Assembly (NCBI RefSeq): GCF_002215035.1 | Contig: NZ_NKFP01000006.1 | Coordinates: 13,083-77,082, forward strand | Length of the DNA: 64,000 nucleotides | Direction of reading: 5' to 3' | Source of the DNA: Leptolyngbya ohadii IS1 | Lineage (GTDB): Bacteria; Cyanobacteriota; Cyanobacteriia; Elainellales; Elainellaceae | In this document: piece by piece, positions 55,012 to 64,000 of the stretch | Layout: each line of letters opens with the position of its first letter | Position numbering within the stretch: position 1 is the stretch's first letter | Made by a program: the position numbers and the translations under genes | The notes under the pieces: generated by a model | The model's input: only the letters and a program-made list of their open reading frames with translations | What the model was told of the DNA's origin: nothing | Databases searched by the model: none

Positions 55012-56427
55012 TTATGGTCCTACCGGGGCAGGCTTTGTTCCCCCTTGCAGGGCATCCTTTGCCGTTATGCTATCCGTGGAAGTGCCAAACTGCCACAGCA
55101 CCGCAGCCGCTTCCGCTCGACTCACAGACTTTTTGGGCTGAAATAAAGTTGTATAGCCAAAGGCGCGGCGAATATTGGACTGGTCGCCGTTTTGGAAATC
55201 CGCCAGCACTGCCTTAAGGGACTGCGGATCAATCCGGGCGGCATCCTGAAAGCCCCAGGTCTGCTGGACGGCATCGATCGAGGCATTCGGTAACGCTTGG
55301 CGAGTGTCGATCGGGACTTTCCAGAGAATCAGATCTTCCCGCGTCAGGGGGGCATCGGGACGGAAGGTGACGGTGGTGGTGCTGCCAGAAAGGGGGCTGG
55401 GAATCAAACCTGCGTTGGCTAGAGCCTGAATTGCGCCAAAGTCCGGGTCGGTGGGCTTTACGTCCTGAAAAACAGGCTGTTCGGTGGAGGCAGCAAGGCG
55501 AATCTGACGGGCAGCTTGATTGGCATAGAGCAGGTTATTTGCCGTCACCAGCCATCTGGCATACTCGCGGCGGGTCATCGCCTGGTTAGGCTTAAATTCG
55601 TTTGCGCCGGATTTCGCGGCATTGCTGCCCTGAAGCGGCAGGGCGTTTAACTGCTCCAGATCCACAATGTACGATCGCAGCTGTGCAGGAGCCTGATCCA
55701 GGTCGGTAAAGGCAGTAGCAACAGGAGAAGTGGTGGGATTTGCAGAATTGCCAGGCTGTTGTGCAACAGAATTTCCAGGCAAAACAGGACCAACGAAGTT
55801 CGGATCACCGGGTTGGGGTACGTCACCGGATGAGGAGCCGGACGAAGTCCCTGCTGTTGGACTGGGAAGCGCCTGCGCCGTATCCGTGAATTGATAGGCG
55901 ATCGAGAAAAGCGTCCGGGAGGGATCGATCGTCGGAGGAACGGTGACAGTCACCTGTAGCCCTTCTCTGGTGGCGGTGAGAGGCTGTCCGGGGGTAGCGG
56001 GTTGGGTGAGCTGCCAGCCGTTGCGGTTCAGTTCGGTCTGGTAAAACTGCTGCACCTGCTCAGCCGGATTTGTCGTTGCCCACTGGGTCTGAGTTCCGCT
56101 GCTCTGGGTTTCACCGCTCTGAGTGCCACCCGCCTGAGTGTCACTGCTCTGGGTTTCACCGGGTTGAGTTGCACTGTTTAGCCCCGTACTGGGAGTGACC
56201 TGCACCAGTTCCGCCTGAGGATAGCGGGGAATCTCCGCCGGGAAATTTGCCGGAAGCTGTGCCTGCGTTTCGCCCGATGAGGGAGATGCCGACGGACTGG
56301 ACTGGAGCCTCGGATCAGCGGCGATCGAACGCTCCAACGACTGTGCCCAGGGACTATTTGAGCAAGCCCCCAGGGAAAGCAAACAGGACATCAATCCGGT
56401 TAGAACGATCGCATGTTTAGCAGACAC
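55012..56427 (-). CDS. SLH-domain lipoprotein
   Basis: The 471-residue protein has a lipoprotein signal peptide (lipobox LGAC, Cys 22). A Ser/Thr/Gln-rich repetitive linker (GTQSGETQSSGTQTQ, about 85-115) follows. A small globular domain (about 115-195, FYQTELNRNGWQL) precedes S-layer-homology units (about 265-460; KPNQAMTRREYARWL, FRPDAPLTREDLILWKV, FQPKKSVSRAEAAAVLWQF). Such proteins are attached to the envelope through SLH contacts with the peptidoglycan-linked polysaccharide. The middle domain is unassigned. The gene ends close to a palindromic repeat. Confidence 0.88.
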   Translation of the reverse strand: MSAKHAIVLTGLMSCLLSLGACSNSPWAQSLERSIAADPRLQSSPSASPSSGETQAQLPANFPAEIPRYPQAELVQVTPSTGLNSATQPGETQSSDTQAGGTQSGETQSSGTQTQWATTNPAEQVQQFYQTELNRNGWQLTQPATPGQPLTATREGLQVTVTVPPTIDPSRTLFSIAYQFTDTAQALPSPTAGTSSGSSSGDVPQPGDPNFVGPVLPGNSVAQQPGNSANPTTSPVATAFTDLDQAPAQLRSYIVDLEQLNALPLQGSNAAKSGANEFKPNQAMTRREYARWLVTANNLLYANQAARQIRLAASTEQPVFQDVKPTDPDFGAIQALANAGLIPSPLSGSTTTVTFRPDAPLTREDLILWKVPIDTRQALPNASIDAVQQTWGFQDAARIDPQSLKAVLADFQNGDQSNIRRAFGYTTLFQPKKSVSRAEAAAVLWQFGTSTDSITAKDALQGGTKPAPVGP

Positions 56428-57161
56428 GATAATTCTCTGACAACACCACTACAGTTTCTACGCTAGCAGATCACTTCGGAAACAGTGGTCGTAGATTCCG
56501 ACTTTGTTTGTAGTTTGTTCACGAACATCTACCCAGTGATAGACGCGGAATTATTTGTTTGATCATAATTTTGGGCAGCTTATCTTTTGGATTAAAAACA
56601 AAATCAACTTCTTGCATTTGCAAGTTGGGTAAGGTCACAATACACAGACAAATAGTAAATAACCGAGTAATTGTCGAACGATAGATAAATACCAGGATAA
56701 ACATCAGATGAACATTTACCAGCGGCGTGGGTAGGAGCGAATCAATTTAGATCGATCAGATTAAAAAGATCAGAAAAATTCATATTCTCCTCCACTCACC
56801 CCTGAGCCAACGATGTCTGAACAGGGAAACTTAGCGGTGGTTAATCTTATGCAGCGGTCAATCTGAATTCTGAAGGTCAAAGTCTTTCTGGCTCTGCTTT
56901 CGGGTTGAAATTGGCAAATGCAATAGCCTAATCCGATAACTTAACCGAAAATCACACATCTTTTTAACCGAGCGACTGAGTGAATGAAGAACGATCGATT
57001 CATCAGGCAACAGGCTCTTGAACTGAATCCTAAATTGGGTCTTAAACTGGATATTAAACTGGGAGAATTTCACTGCCCGGTAGGAAGTTCCCCTGCTCTA
57101 CCTGCTGCTGATTTCTCCAGCCAGTCTGCCTTTTGTCGCACCGCGATTGGGGGCATCGCGA
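56428..57161. other. AT-rich spacer before the second PAS kinase
   Basis: These 734 bp lie between the divergent SLH and kinase genes. Several short frames (56519-56704 and 56858-57073 on the minus strand, 56984-57172 on the plus strand) have no recognisable features. A self-similar AAACTGGAT/AAACTGGGA run (about 57043-57065) lies close to the kinase start. Confidence 0.5.
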
Positions 57162-60089
57162 ATGAGCGATGAGAATTTACAGCAGGGTTCCGATCCTTTC
57201 CCGGTTAATCGGAATTTTTCGACCAGGGAATCATCTCCTGGCGGCAATCCCACCGAGGTAGACCTCGATCGCAGCGCAGCGGCAATTGCAGAACTGCAAC
57301 AGCTTAAGCAGGAGCTACAGTTTCGAGAACAGCAGCTTCATCTTGCCCTGGAATCGGCGGGTATGACTGCCTTTACCTGGGATCTCCGCAGCGATCGGGT
57401 TGAGCAACTGGTCAATCCCCGTTCTTCTGAAGCAGCGGACCAGCCGATTTGCACCCTGTTAGATAAGCTGCAATACATTCATCCGGCGGATCGCGATCGC
57501 TATGAAGCAGCCTTAACAGAAGCACTCTATCAAACCGGGCAGCTTGAGGTTGAGCATCGCCAGATCCTCGCCGACGGATCGATCGTCTGGTTGATGGACA
57601 AAGCGCGAGTAATCTACAACGCAGCGGACGAACCCGTGCAGCTCATTGGCGTTGCAACGGACATTACCGAGCGCAAGCAGGTCGAACAAACCCTGCAAAA
57701 TCGGGAAGATAAACTCAAAAGCTTCATTGATGCCAACGTGATCGGCATTCTGTTCGGCGATCTTCAGGGCAGGATTCTAGACGCTAATGATGAACTTTTG
57801 AAGATTGTCGGATATACGCGAGAGGATTTGCGATCGGGAAAACTCCAGTGGGACAAAATTACGCCGCCGGAATATTCATCGCTGGATGCTCTGTATATCG
57901 CTGAGGCAACGGAAAAGGGAGCCTGTACACCCTATGAAAAGGAATATATTCGCAAGGATGGAACCCGTGTCCCGGTGCTGGTTGGCTACTCGCTGGTCGG
58001 AGAAGCCCGCCAGGAATCCGTTGCCTTTATTCTCGATCTGACAGCGCGCAAACAAACCGAGGAATCCCTGAAAACAACGCTGCAACGCCTGACGCTCCAC
58101 ATTCAAAACACTCCTCTGGCAGTGATTGAGTGGAACCGCAAAATGCAGATCGAACGCTGGTCGCAGGAAGCAGAGCGCATCTTTGGCTGGCGATCGGAGG
58201 AGGTGCTGGGCAAAGCGTGGGCTGACCTGGGAGGATTTGTCCATCCGGAGGACGCACCGCAGGTTTATGCTGCTGTACAGGAGTTGGTCAACGGTCAGCG
58301 CAGCCGCAATACCAACTGCAATCGAAATTATCGGAAAGACGGCAGTGTTATTTACTGCGAATGGTACGATTCGGCGATCGTAGACGAGTCCGGCAATCTG
58401 GAGTCGTTGCTGTCTTTAGTGCTGGACATTAGCGAGCGCAAGCGCATCGAGGACGAACGGATGAAGGTCGAAGCCGAACGGCAGGAAGCAGAAGCCGAAC
58501 TGCGAGAAAAACAGCGGTTTATTCAGCAAATTGCCGACACCACGCCGGAAATTATCTATGTGCATGATCTGCTACTGCGATCGAACGTCTACATTAATCG
58601 GCAAGTTTGGACGCTGCTCGGCTACACGCCAGAAGAAATTCAGGCAATGGGAGCCAATGTGCTGCCCAACCTGATTCACCCGGAAGACTTGCGCGAACTG
58701 GAGAATCATCTGGCGAAACTGGCTGCACTCCAGGAAGACGAAGTCGTGGACTGGGAATATCGGATGCAGCACGCCAACGGCGAATGGCGCTGGTTCCTCG
58801 GACGGGAAACCCTGTTTCGACGCACCCCAGACGGAAAAGCGCAGCAGGTGCTCGGTATTATTCGCGATGTCACGGATCGTAAACTGGCAGAAGTTGCCCT
58901 GCAACAAAGTGAATTCCACTACCGCTATCTGGCGGAATCCATCCCGCAGCTCGTCTGGACAGCTAATCCCCTCGGCGGACTGATCGATGTTAACCAGCGC
59001 TGGCTCGACTACACCGGACTCACCCTTGACCAAACTCAGGGAGACGGCTGGACAACCGCAGTTCATCCCGACGATTTGCCCGACCTATTACAGCAGTGGA
59101 CGATCGCCTGTGAGCAGGCAACCCTCTATCGAGCAGAGTGCCGAATGCGCCGCCAGGACGGTCTGTACCGCTGGCATCTAGTCCAGGCAGTACCGCTGAA
59201 GAACGAGCAAAATCAGATCATCAAATGGTTTGGCACCTCTACCGATATCGAAGACCAGAAGCAAATTGAACAGCAGCGCACCCGCCTCTTAGACATGGAG
59301 CGCATCGCTCGCTCAAAAGCAGAGGAAGCCAACCGCATCAAAGACGAATTTCTCCGCGTCCTGTCCCACGAACTCCGCACGCCGCTCAACCCGATTCTGG
59401 GCTGGTCAAAACTGCTGAAGTCCGGCAGGCTCAGTGCAGAGCAGGCACAGCGAGCCATTGTCACGATCGAGCGCAATGCAAAAATTCAGTTGCAGCTAGT
59501 CAACGATTTGATTGATATGTCTGAGATCCTGCGCGGCAAGCTGGATCTCACCCTTCAGCCGATCGATCTGATTCCTGTCATTCAGCAGGCGATCGATCGG
59601 GTCAAGTTTGCTGCCGATGCCAAATCCATCCGCCTTCAGTTTCATCCCACCCCAGCGGTCTGCCACACCCTGGGCGACGCCGCCAGACTCCAGCAGGCAA
59701 TCTGGAATCTACTCAACAACGCCGTTAAATTTACCCCAGAGGGCGGACGGGTTGAGGTAAAGCTTGAGTCGATGAGTGCGCCCGCCTCCCCCACTGCCCA
59801 CTCCCCACTCCCCACTCCTCATTCACCCATCCACTCATCCACCCATCCACCCCTCTACGCCCACATCACCATCACCGACACTGGAAAGGGCATCCACCCC
59901 GACTTTTTGCCCCACTTATTTGAATACTTTCGGCAGCAGGACGGCAGCACGACGCGGCAGTTTGGCGGTTTAGGCATGGGGTTGGCGATCGTGCGTCACA
60001 TTGTTGAAATGCATGGTGGAACGGTGCTTGTCAGCAGTCCGGGCGAGCATCAGGGAGCGACGTTTACGGTTCGTCTACCGCTGCCGTAG
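57162..60089 (+). CDS. Multi-PAS sensor histidine kinase
   Basis: The 975-residue cytoplasmic kinase has a short coiled start, five PAS/PAC units (about 35-715; for example [63 protein letters not shown]), HisKA with SHELRTPLNP near 745, and a complete HATPase domain (NLLNNAVKFTPEGG, ITDTGKGIHPDF, FGGLGMGLAIVRH). Between N and G1 boxes sits an in-frame low-complexity insert (HSPLPTPHSPIHSSTHPP) encoded by CCCCACT/CATCCAC heptamer DNA. It is the closest paralogue in the window of the broken kinase at 15904. A TTG 15 bases upstream could also start it. No receiver domain is attached. Confidence 0.92.
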   Translation: MSDENLQQGSDPFPVNRNFSTRESSPGGNPTEVDLDRSAAAIAELQQLKQELQFREQQLHLALESAGMTAFTWDLRSDRVEQLVNPRSSEAADQPICTLLDKLQYIHPADRDRYEAALTEALYQTGQLEVEHRQILADGSIVWLMDKARVIYNAADEPVQLIGVATDITERKQVEQTLQNREDKLKSFIDANVIGILFGDLQGRILDANDELLKIVGYTREDLRSGKLQWDKITPPEYSSLDALYIAEATEKGACTPYEKEYIRKDGTRVPVLVGYSLVGEARQESVAFILDLTARKQTEESLKTTLQRLTLHIQNTPLAVIEWNRKMQIERWSQEAERIFGWRSEEVLGKAWADLGGFVHPEDAPQVYAAVQELVNGQRSRNTNCNRNYRKDGSVIYCEWYDSAIVDESGNLESLLSLVLDISERKRIEDERMKVEAERQEAEAELREKQRFIQQIADTTPEIIYVHDLLLRSNVYINRQVWTLLGYTPEEIQAMGANVLPNLIHPEDLRELENHLAKLAALQEDEVVDWEYRMQHANGEWRWFLGRETLFRRTPDGKAQQVLGIIRDVTDRKLAEVALQQSEFHYRYLAESIPQLVWTANPLGGLIDVNQRWLDYTGLTLDQTQGDGWTTAVHPDDLPDLLQQWTIACEQATLYRAECRMRRQDGLYRWHLVQAVPLKNEQNQIIKWFGTSTDIEDQKQIEQQRTRLLDMERIARSKAEEANRIKDEFLRVLSHELRTPLNPILGWSKLLKSGRLSAEQAQRAIVTIERNAKIQLQLVNDLIDMSEILRGKLDLTLQPIDLIPVIQQAIDRVKFAADAKSIRLQFHPTPAVCHTLGDAARLQQAIWNLLNNAVKFTPEGGRVEVKLESMSAPASPTAHSPLPTPHSPIHSSTHPPLYAHITITDTGKGIHPDFLPHLFEYFRQQDGSTTRQFGGLGMGLAIVRHIVEMHGGTVLVSSPGEHQGATFTVRLPLP
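59785..59857. repeat. Heptanucleotide-like repeat read inside a kinase
   Basis: CCCACTCC and CATCCACCC units repeat here without breaking the frame. The same type of low-complexity DNA occurs in spacers at 6601-6640, 7283-7335, 8648-8690, 8817-8880, 12183-12222 and 32388-32427. It recalls the short tandemly repeated (STRR) heptamers described in filamentous cyanobacteria. Confidence 0.75.
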
Positions 60090-60189
60090 GGTTAAGTTAC
60101 GGGTTATCAATAGGTGATTCACAGGTGATATCACGGCTTGGCATTGCTAGAGTGAAGAAGAGCCGTGAGACCTTGCTTAAGACCTTGAT

Positions 60190-61116
60190 ATGCAGGATTC
60201 TGTGAAAGTGCCAGCCCATGCAACCTTACTTCAGCCGCCGCGCATTGGGCTACAGCGGGATTGGGTTTGGCGCGGGTGGCAGGTGCGCTACAGCTATATT
60301 CGATCGCCCCATCCGGAAGCTCATGACGTACCGCCAATTCTGCTGCTGCACGGCTTTGGCGCATCACTGACCCAATGGCAGGAAAATCTGCTGCCGCTAA
60401 GCGAATTTCGCACGGTGTACGCTCTGGATCTGGTGGGCTTTGGTGCATCGGAAAAAGCGACTGCTGCCTATAACGTCGGGTTCTGGGTCGATCAGGTGTA
60501 CGAATTCTGGCGGACGTTTATTAATCGACCGATCGCCCTCGTTGGGCATTCCCTGGGTGCCCTGGTTGCCCTGACCGCTGCTGCGGCTTATCCAGAACTG
60601 GCAGAACACTTGATTTTAATTACCCTGCCCGCCTCCCGTCAGGAAGTCCTCCCAAAATGGCTTCAGCCGACCGTCAGCCGGATTGAGGGCTGGTTCTCTT
60701 CGCCGTTGATCATCAGCCCCCTGTTTAGCCTGATTGCCCGTCCTACTGTGATTCGATCGATCCTGAAGCTGGCGTATGTCAACCACAGCCGCATCACCGA
60801 AGAGCTGATTGAGAGCTTTCTGATTGCCGGACGCGATCGGGGCGCTGCCAGAGCCTTTTCTCGCCTGTCCCAAGCCCGCACCCGCTACGACTTTTGCCTG
60901 GATACCCGCGATCTGCTCGATCGGGTAAAGATTCCTATTTTGGCGCTGTGGGGCGAAGGCGATCGGGTGATTCCCCTCACCTGGGGCAGACAGCTCCCGG
61001 AACTGCATCCCAATCTGCACCTCGTCGAAATTCCCGATGCCGGACACTGCCCCTACGACGAAGCCAGCGATCGGGTGAATGCGGAAATTCTGCAATGGCT
61101 GATGGCTAATCCTTGA
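60190..61116 (+). CDS. Alpha/beta-fold hydrolase
   Basis: The 308-residue protein has the oxyanion-hole word LLLHGFGAS near residue 55, the nucleophile elbow VGHSLGAL (Ser near 120), an acid in LWGEGDRVIP (about 258) and the catalytic His in DAGHCPYDEAS (about 285). So all triad residues are present. Relatives in cyanobacteria are called pheophytinase-like or haloalkane-dehalogenase-like, but the substrate cannot be read. It lies 100 bases after the kinase on the same strand and 7 bases before the convergent methyltransferase. Confidence 0.92.
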   Translation: MQDSVKVPAHATLLQPPRIGLQRDWVWRGWQVRYSYIRSPHPEAHDVPPILLLHGFGASLTQWQENLLPLSEFRTVYALDLVGFGASEKATAAYNVGFWVDQVYEFWRTFINRPIALVGHSLGALVALTAAAAYPELAEHLILITLPASRQEVLPKWLQPTVSRIEGWFSSPLIISPLFSLIARPTVIRSILKLAYVNHSRITEELIESFLIAGRDRGAARAFSRLSQARTRYDFCLDTRDLLDRVKIPILALWGEGDRVIPLTWGRQLPELHPNLHLVEIPDAGHCPYDEASDRVNAEILQWLMANP

Positions 61117-61123
61117 GGTGGTT

Positions 61124-61918
61124 TTACCCGTCGTCCCGCAGGTCCACCGACCGCGCCACGTAAACCATCGTCCGGTAGGAAAGCGTCACCTGATCGTTAA
61201 CCGCCCAGCGATCGAACAAATTCTGCAAGTCTGCTAAAAGCTGCTCATACGCCGCGCCTTCCTTGGGCATGTAGGACGAACTCAGCACCAGCCCAATCAG
61301 CGCATCTCGATCGAGCGGATAGGTATGGGTAAAGCTGTGGGTCTGAAAATCCCCAAATCCTTCGCTAGCGGCAAGCCGTTCGGGAGACTTGCGATCGCCC
61401 CGGTCAAAAATCTCGCGATCGGCAGCACGGCGCAAAATTTCGCTGTATTCTTCAGTGAAAGGATCTGCTGGATTGCGATCGTTCCACATCAGGGCAACCC
61501 GTCCCCCAGGCTTCAGAATCCGGTGAAACTCCGTCAGGGCAGCTTCTTTGTCAAACCAGTGAAACGACTGGGCACACAGCACCAGATCAACCGATTGCGT
61601 CGGAAGCCCTGTCTGTTCTGCCGTCCCCTCCTGAAACGTCACATTCGCGTGAGGTTCTGCCGCCGATCGCATTGCCTCGTTCGGTTCGATCGCGATTACT
61701 GTGGCTCCCCGTTCTGCCAGCAGCCTTGCCGAAATGCCCGTGCCTGCCCCTATGTCTGCGACTGTTACGGGATGCTTAGAGATCGGATGCGTAAAGCCTT
61801 CCAGCAGCAGGTCGATCGCTTCCGAAGGGTAAGTAGGTCGATATTTGGCATAGTCCGCAGCCCGATTAGAAAACCGATTCGTCGGATCTTTGGTATAGAG
61901 GGGAGGCAGCGAGTCCAT
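61124..61918 (-). CDS. Class I SAM-dependent methyltransferase
   Basis: The 264-residue protein has a Rossmann methyltransferase core: motif I VADIGAGTGISARLLAERG with the acidic IAIEPN after it, motif II-like SVDLVLCAQSFHWFD and post-motif ILKPGGRVALMWNDR. The N-terminal RFSNRAADYAKYRPTYP is typical of a group related to ubiquinone/sterol-type and trans-aconitate-like enzymes. The substrate is unknown. The start at 61918 (MDSLPPLYT) is preferred over 61933. Confidence 0.9.
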   Translation of the reverse strand: MDSLPPLYTKDPTNRFSNRAADYAKYRPTYPSEAIDLLLEGFTHPISKHPVTVADIGAGTGISARLLAERGATVIAIEPNEAMRSAAEPHANVTFQEGTAEQTGLPTQSVDLVLCAQSFHWFDKEAALTEFHRILKPGGRVALMWNDRNPADPFTEEYSEILRRAADREIFDRGDRKSPERLAASEGFGDFQTHSFTHTYPLDRDALIGLVLSSSYMPKEGAAYEQLLADLQNLFDRWAVNDQVTLSYRTMVYVARSVDLRDDG

Positions 61919-61961
61919 AGGGCAACTCAACATCTCAAAAGCTGGATCTCCCCCAGTCTAC

Positions 61962-62561
61962 CTAGACTTTTGCTAACGTTACCCGCTGCGGCTGATCCTG
62001 ATATTTCCCGGAGCGATCGGCATAGGTGGTTCCGCAGGGTTCACCTTCCAGGAAGAGAAGCTGCACCACACCCTCGTTAGCGTAAATCCGACAATCGGCG
62101 CTGGAGGAGTTGCTAAATTCCAGAGTCAGGTAGCCGCGCCAGGAAGCCTCTACCGGAGTCAGGTTTGCAATCAGACCAACCCGCGCATAGGAGCTTTTCC
62201 CGATGCAGATCACCGTAATATTAGGCGGAATATTCAGATGCTCCAGGGCAACCCCCAAGCCGTAGGAATGCGCCGGAATCACAAAATAGTCGCCGTCGCT
62301 GTCCGACTGAAGCGGCACCGATTCCAGATTGCCGGGATTAAACTGCTTCGGATTCACCACCGTTCCCGGAATATGGCGGAACACCAGAAATTCTGCGGGA
62401 GAGAGGCGGATGTCATACCCATAGGACGATAAGCCGTAGCTCAACACCTTGCGCGTCAAGCCGTTCCCATCCACCGAAACCGAGCGAATCAAATGCGGCT
62501 CAAAGGGTTCGATCATCCCGTTTTGCGCCTGTTCCAGAATCCAGCGATCGTTTTTCAGCAT
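61962..62561 (-). CDS. dcd: dCTP deaminase
   Basis: Dcd deaminates dCTP to dUTP, feeding dTMP synthesis. The protein shows LSSYGYDIRLS, the nucleotide site CIGKSSYARVGLIANLTPVE with the catalytic Glu, GYLTLEFSNSS, and QLLFLEGEPC. The frame extends to 62591, but the start at 62561 (MLKNDRWILEQA) fits the family and gives 199 residues. The enzyme is a trimer in the cytoplasm. Confidence 0.95.
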   Translation of the reverse strand: MLKNDRWILEQAQNGMIEPFEPHLIRSVSVDGNGLTRKVLSYGLSSYGYDIRLSPAEFLVFRHIPGTVVNPKQFNPGNLESVPLQSDSDGDYFVIPAHSYGLGVALEHLNIPPNITVICIGKSSYARVGLIANLTPVEASWRGYLTLEFSNSSSADCRIYANEGVVQLLFLEGEPCGTTYADRSGKYQDQPQRVTLAKV

Positions 62562-62668
62562 CGGTTCTTGCTCCTGCACATAGTCCTGCAATGAAGTACC
62601 CCAGATTATAAGATCATTTTTTCACTCGATCGCTACCCATAGCGGTAAAAAGTGTTATATTCTGATTT

Positions 62669-62724
62669 AGAACGCTACATTAAGTAGATCCGGCAACGGG
62701 GCGATTTCGATCGCCCTTTTTCTT
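62669..62724 (+). ncRNA. Candidate small RNA with two hairpins
   Basis: On the plus strand a TATATT box (62656-62661) would start a transcript near 62669. It would contain a small hairpin (CTAC-ATTAA-GTAG, 62675-62687), a short linker and an intrinsic terminator (GGGCGA-TTTCGA-TCGCCC, 62699-62716, then TTTTTCTT). Both flanking genes are on the minus strand, so the terminator serves no known gene. The TATATT box has no clear -35. Yfr1 is a known cyanobacterial RNA near trxA, but its ACTCCTCACAC motif is absent here. Confidence 0.4.
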
Positions 62725-62875
62725 TGAGCTTCTTTAGACATCAGCGCAGCGAATCCACATCAGGCACAGATACAGCGAAATGGGCAGAATCAAGTTCACG
62801 CCCAATTTCAGCATTTTTATTGAGGAATCGCAAGCAGCTCCAATTCTGGGGAAACCAAACTAATCGATAAGTTCG

Positions 62876-62908
62876 GAAGTCCCCCAAAGTTGGGGGATTT
62901 AGGGGGCG
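62876..62908. repeat. Palindromic repeat, inverted copy downstream of trxA
   Basis: GAAGTCCCCCAAAGTTGGGG and GATTTAGGGGGCG form an inverted member of the CCCCCTAAATCCCC family. It lies 34 bases after the trxA stop and may help end its transcript. Confidence 0.8.
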
Positions 62909-62942
62909 ACAACGCCTGAAATCCCAACAAAAATATCTGACA

Positions 62943-63260
62943 CTAAACCTTCTGCTGCAATCGCTGAATCAGCCGCTCCGAAGGCAACACACCCTCAATT
63001 CGATCGATCTCCTGCCCCTGCTTAAACAGCACCAGCGTCGGTAATGCCTGAACTCCATGCTGGGAAGCTACCGTCGGGTATTTATCCGTATCGATCTTCA
63101 CAATCTTTAAACGATCGCCCATCTGACGATTCACCTGTTCCAGAATGCTTGCCATCATTTGACAGGGACCGCACCACGTCGCATAAAAGTCCACCAACAC
63201 GGGCAAATCGGAGCCGGAAATCATTTCTTGGAAGCTGCCAAACTGCTGTTGAGTCGCCAT
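62943..63260 (-). CDS. trxA: Thioredoxin
   Basis: The 105-residue protein has the classical thioredoxin fold with the active site WCGPC in VDFYATWCGPCQMM (Cys about 31 and 34), KIDTDKYP, and the cis-proline word ALPTLVLF. It reduces protein disulfides and can supply electrons to PrxQ-type peroxidases such as the one encoded at 12280. Start and length are those of the family. Confidence 0.96.
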   Translation of the reverse strand: MATQQQFGSFQEMISGSDLPVLVDFYATWCGPCQMMASILEQVNRQMGDRLKIVKIDTDKYPTVASQHGVQALPTLVLFKQGQEIDRIEGVLPSERLIQRLQQKV

Positions 63261-63446
63261 AGATCTGTCCTTATGTCTTTGGATGAGAAGATCTCTGATT
63301 AAGGCTTACTCTTTCCGATCGTAATGAACTTTCCCAAAACTGAGCAGGACGGGAAACCGGAACGGAGGTCGCGTCAGATTAAACGCCGGACAAAATAGCG
63401 TAAGATCAAACGTTGGACAAACCGTTAACCCTCAGAAAAAGATTAA

Positions 63447-64000
<554 letters not shown>

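Larger units (their letters stand above)
62562..62942. other. Spacer between dcd and trxA with a possible small RNA
   Basis: The 381 bp hold a plus-strand unit with promoter-like, hairpin and terminator sequences (62656-62724) and an inverted palindromic repeat (62876-62908). No protein gene was found. Confidence 0.6.

Noticed and set aside
62592-62942. Yfr1 small RNA
   Set aside because: The place near trxA fits, but the conserved ACTCCTCACAC motif is absent on both strands.

Overview
The window looks like chromosomal DNA of a cyanobacterium. The octamer GCGATCGC and its GCGATCG variants occur throughout. There is a cyanobacterial uptake hydrogenase locus, small cyanobacteria-typical families (DUF4359, DUF1361, DUF4112, PPC and SLH-domain proteins), very large PAS histidine kinases, and heptanucleotide-like CCCCACT/GGATGAGTGG strings. 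hupSL plus a full hyp set points to a nitrogen-fixing, probably filamentous lineage (Leptolyngbya/Oscillatoria-like); the genus is a guess.

Layout. 1-1.5 kb: an intact insertion sequence with inverted ends and a 9-bp target duplication. 1.6-15 kb: housekeeping genes (ribF, mfd, a CNNM/CorC-type membrane protein, a HEAT-repeat protein, mutS2, prxQ) and a CBS-GAF histidine kinase. 15-20.9 kb: a giant multi-PAS kinase with a receiver domain, broken by a duplicated block, then a PD-(D/E)XK exonuclease. 20.9-36.2 kb: the hydrogen-uptake island. hupW, hupL and hupS lie on the minus strand. On the plus strand are a TPR protein, two small membrane proteins, a NifU-Rieske fusion, an NHL protein and hypF-C-D-E-A-B, which together make Ni-Fe(CN)2CO centres and probably help mature the small subunit. 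36-50 kb: DUF1361, dus, an unknown protein, a GGDEF-EAL protein, DUF4112, cbiB, YkvA, an ABC exporter, a solute-binding protein and pyrG. 50-64 kb: a PPC protein with a possible L,D-transpeptidase-like C-terminus, a TetR regulator, a sodium/solute symporter preceded by a clear TPP riboswitch, an SLH lipoprotein, a second multi-PAS kinase, an alpha/beta hydrolase, a methyltransferase, dcd, trxA and the start of fabG.

Two things stand out. First, the TPP riboswitch in front of the SSS symporter makes that gene a strong candidate thiamin or thiamin-precursor transporter. Second, three genes (mutS2, the PAS kinase and hupL) carry the same kind of lesion: a piece of conserved sequence is missing and its place is taken by an exact copy of DNA from the same locus, joined at short identities. 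This is either a gap-filling error of the assembly or a microhomology-driven rearrangement process; the sequence alone cannot decide, and I consider the assembly error more likely. At least five families of dispersed short repeats fill the intergenic spaces, and two of them are also read in frame inside proteins (MutS2 and the second PAS kinase). No tRNA, rRNA or CRISPR array was recognised.
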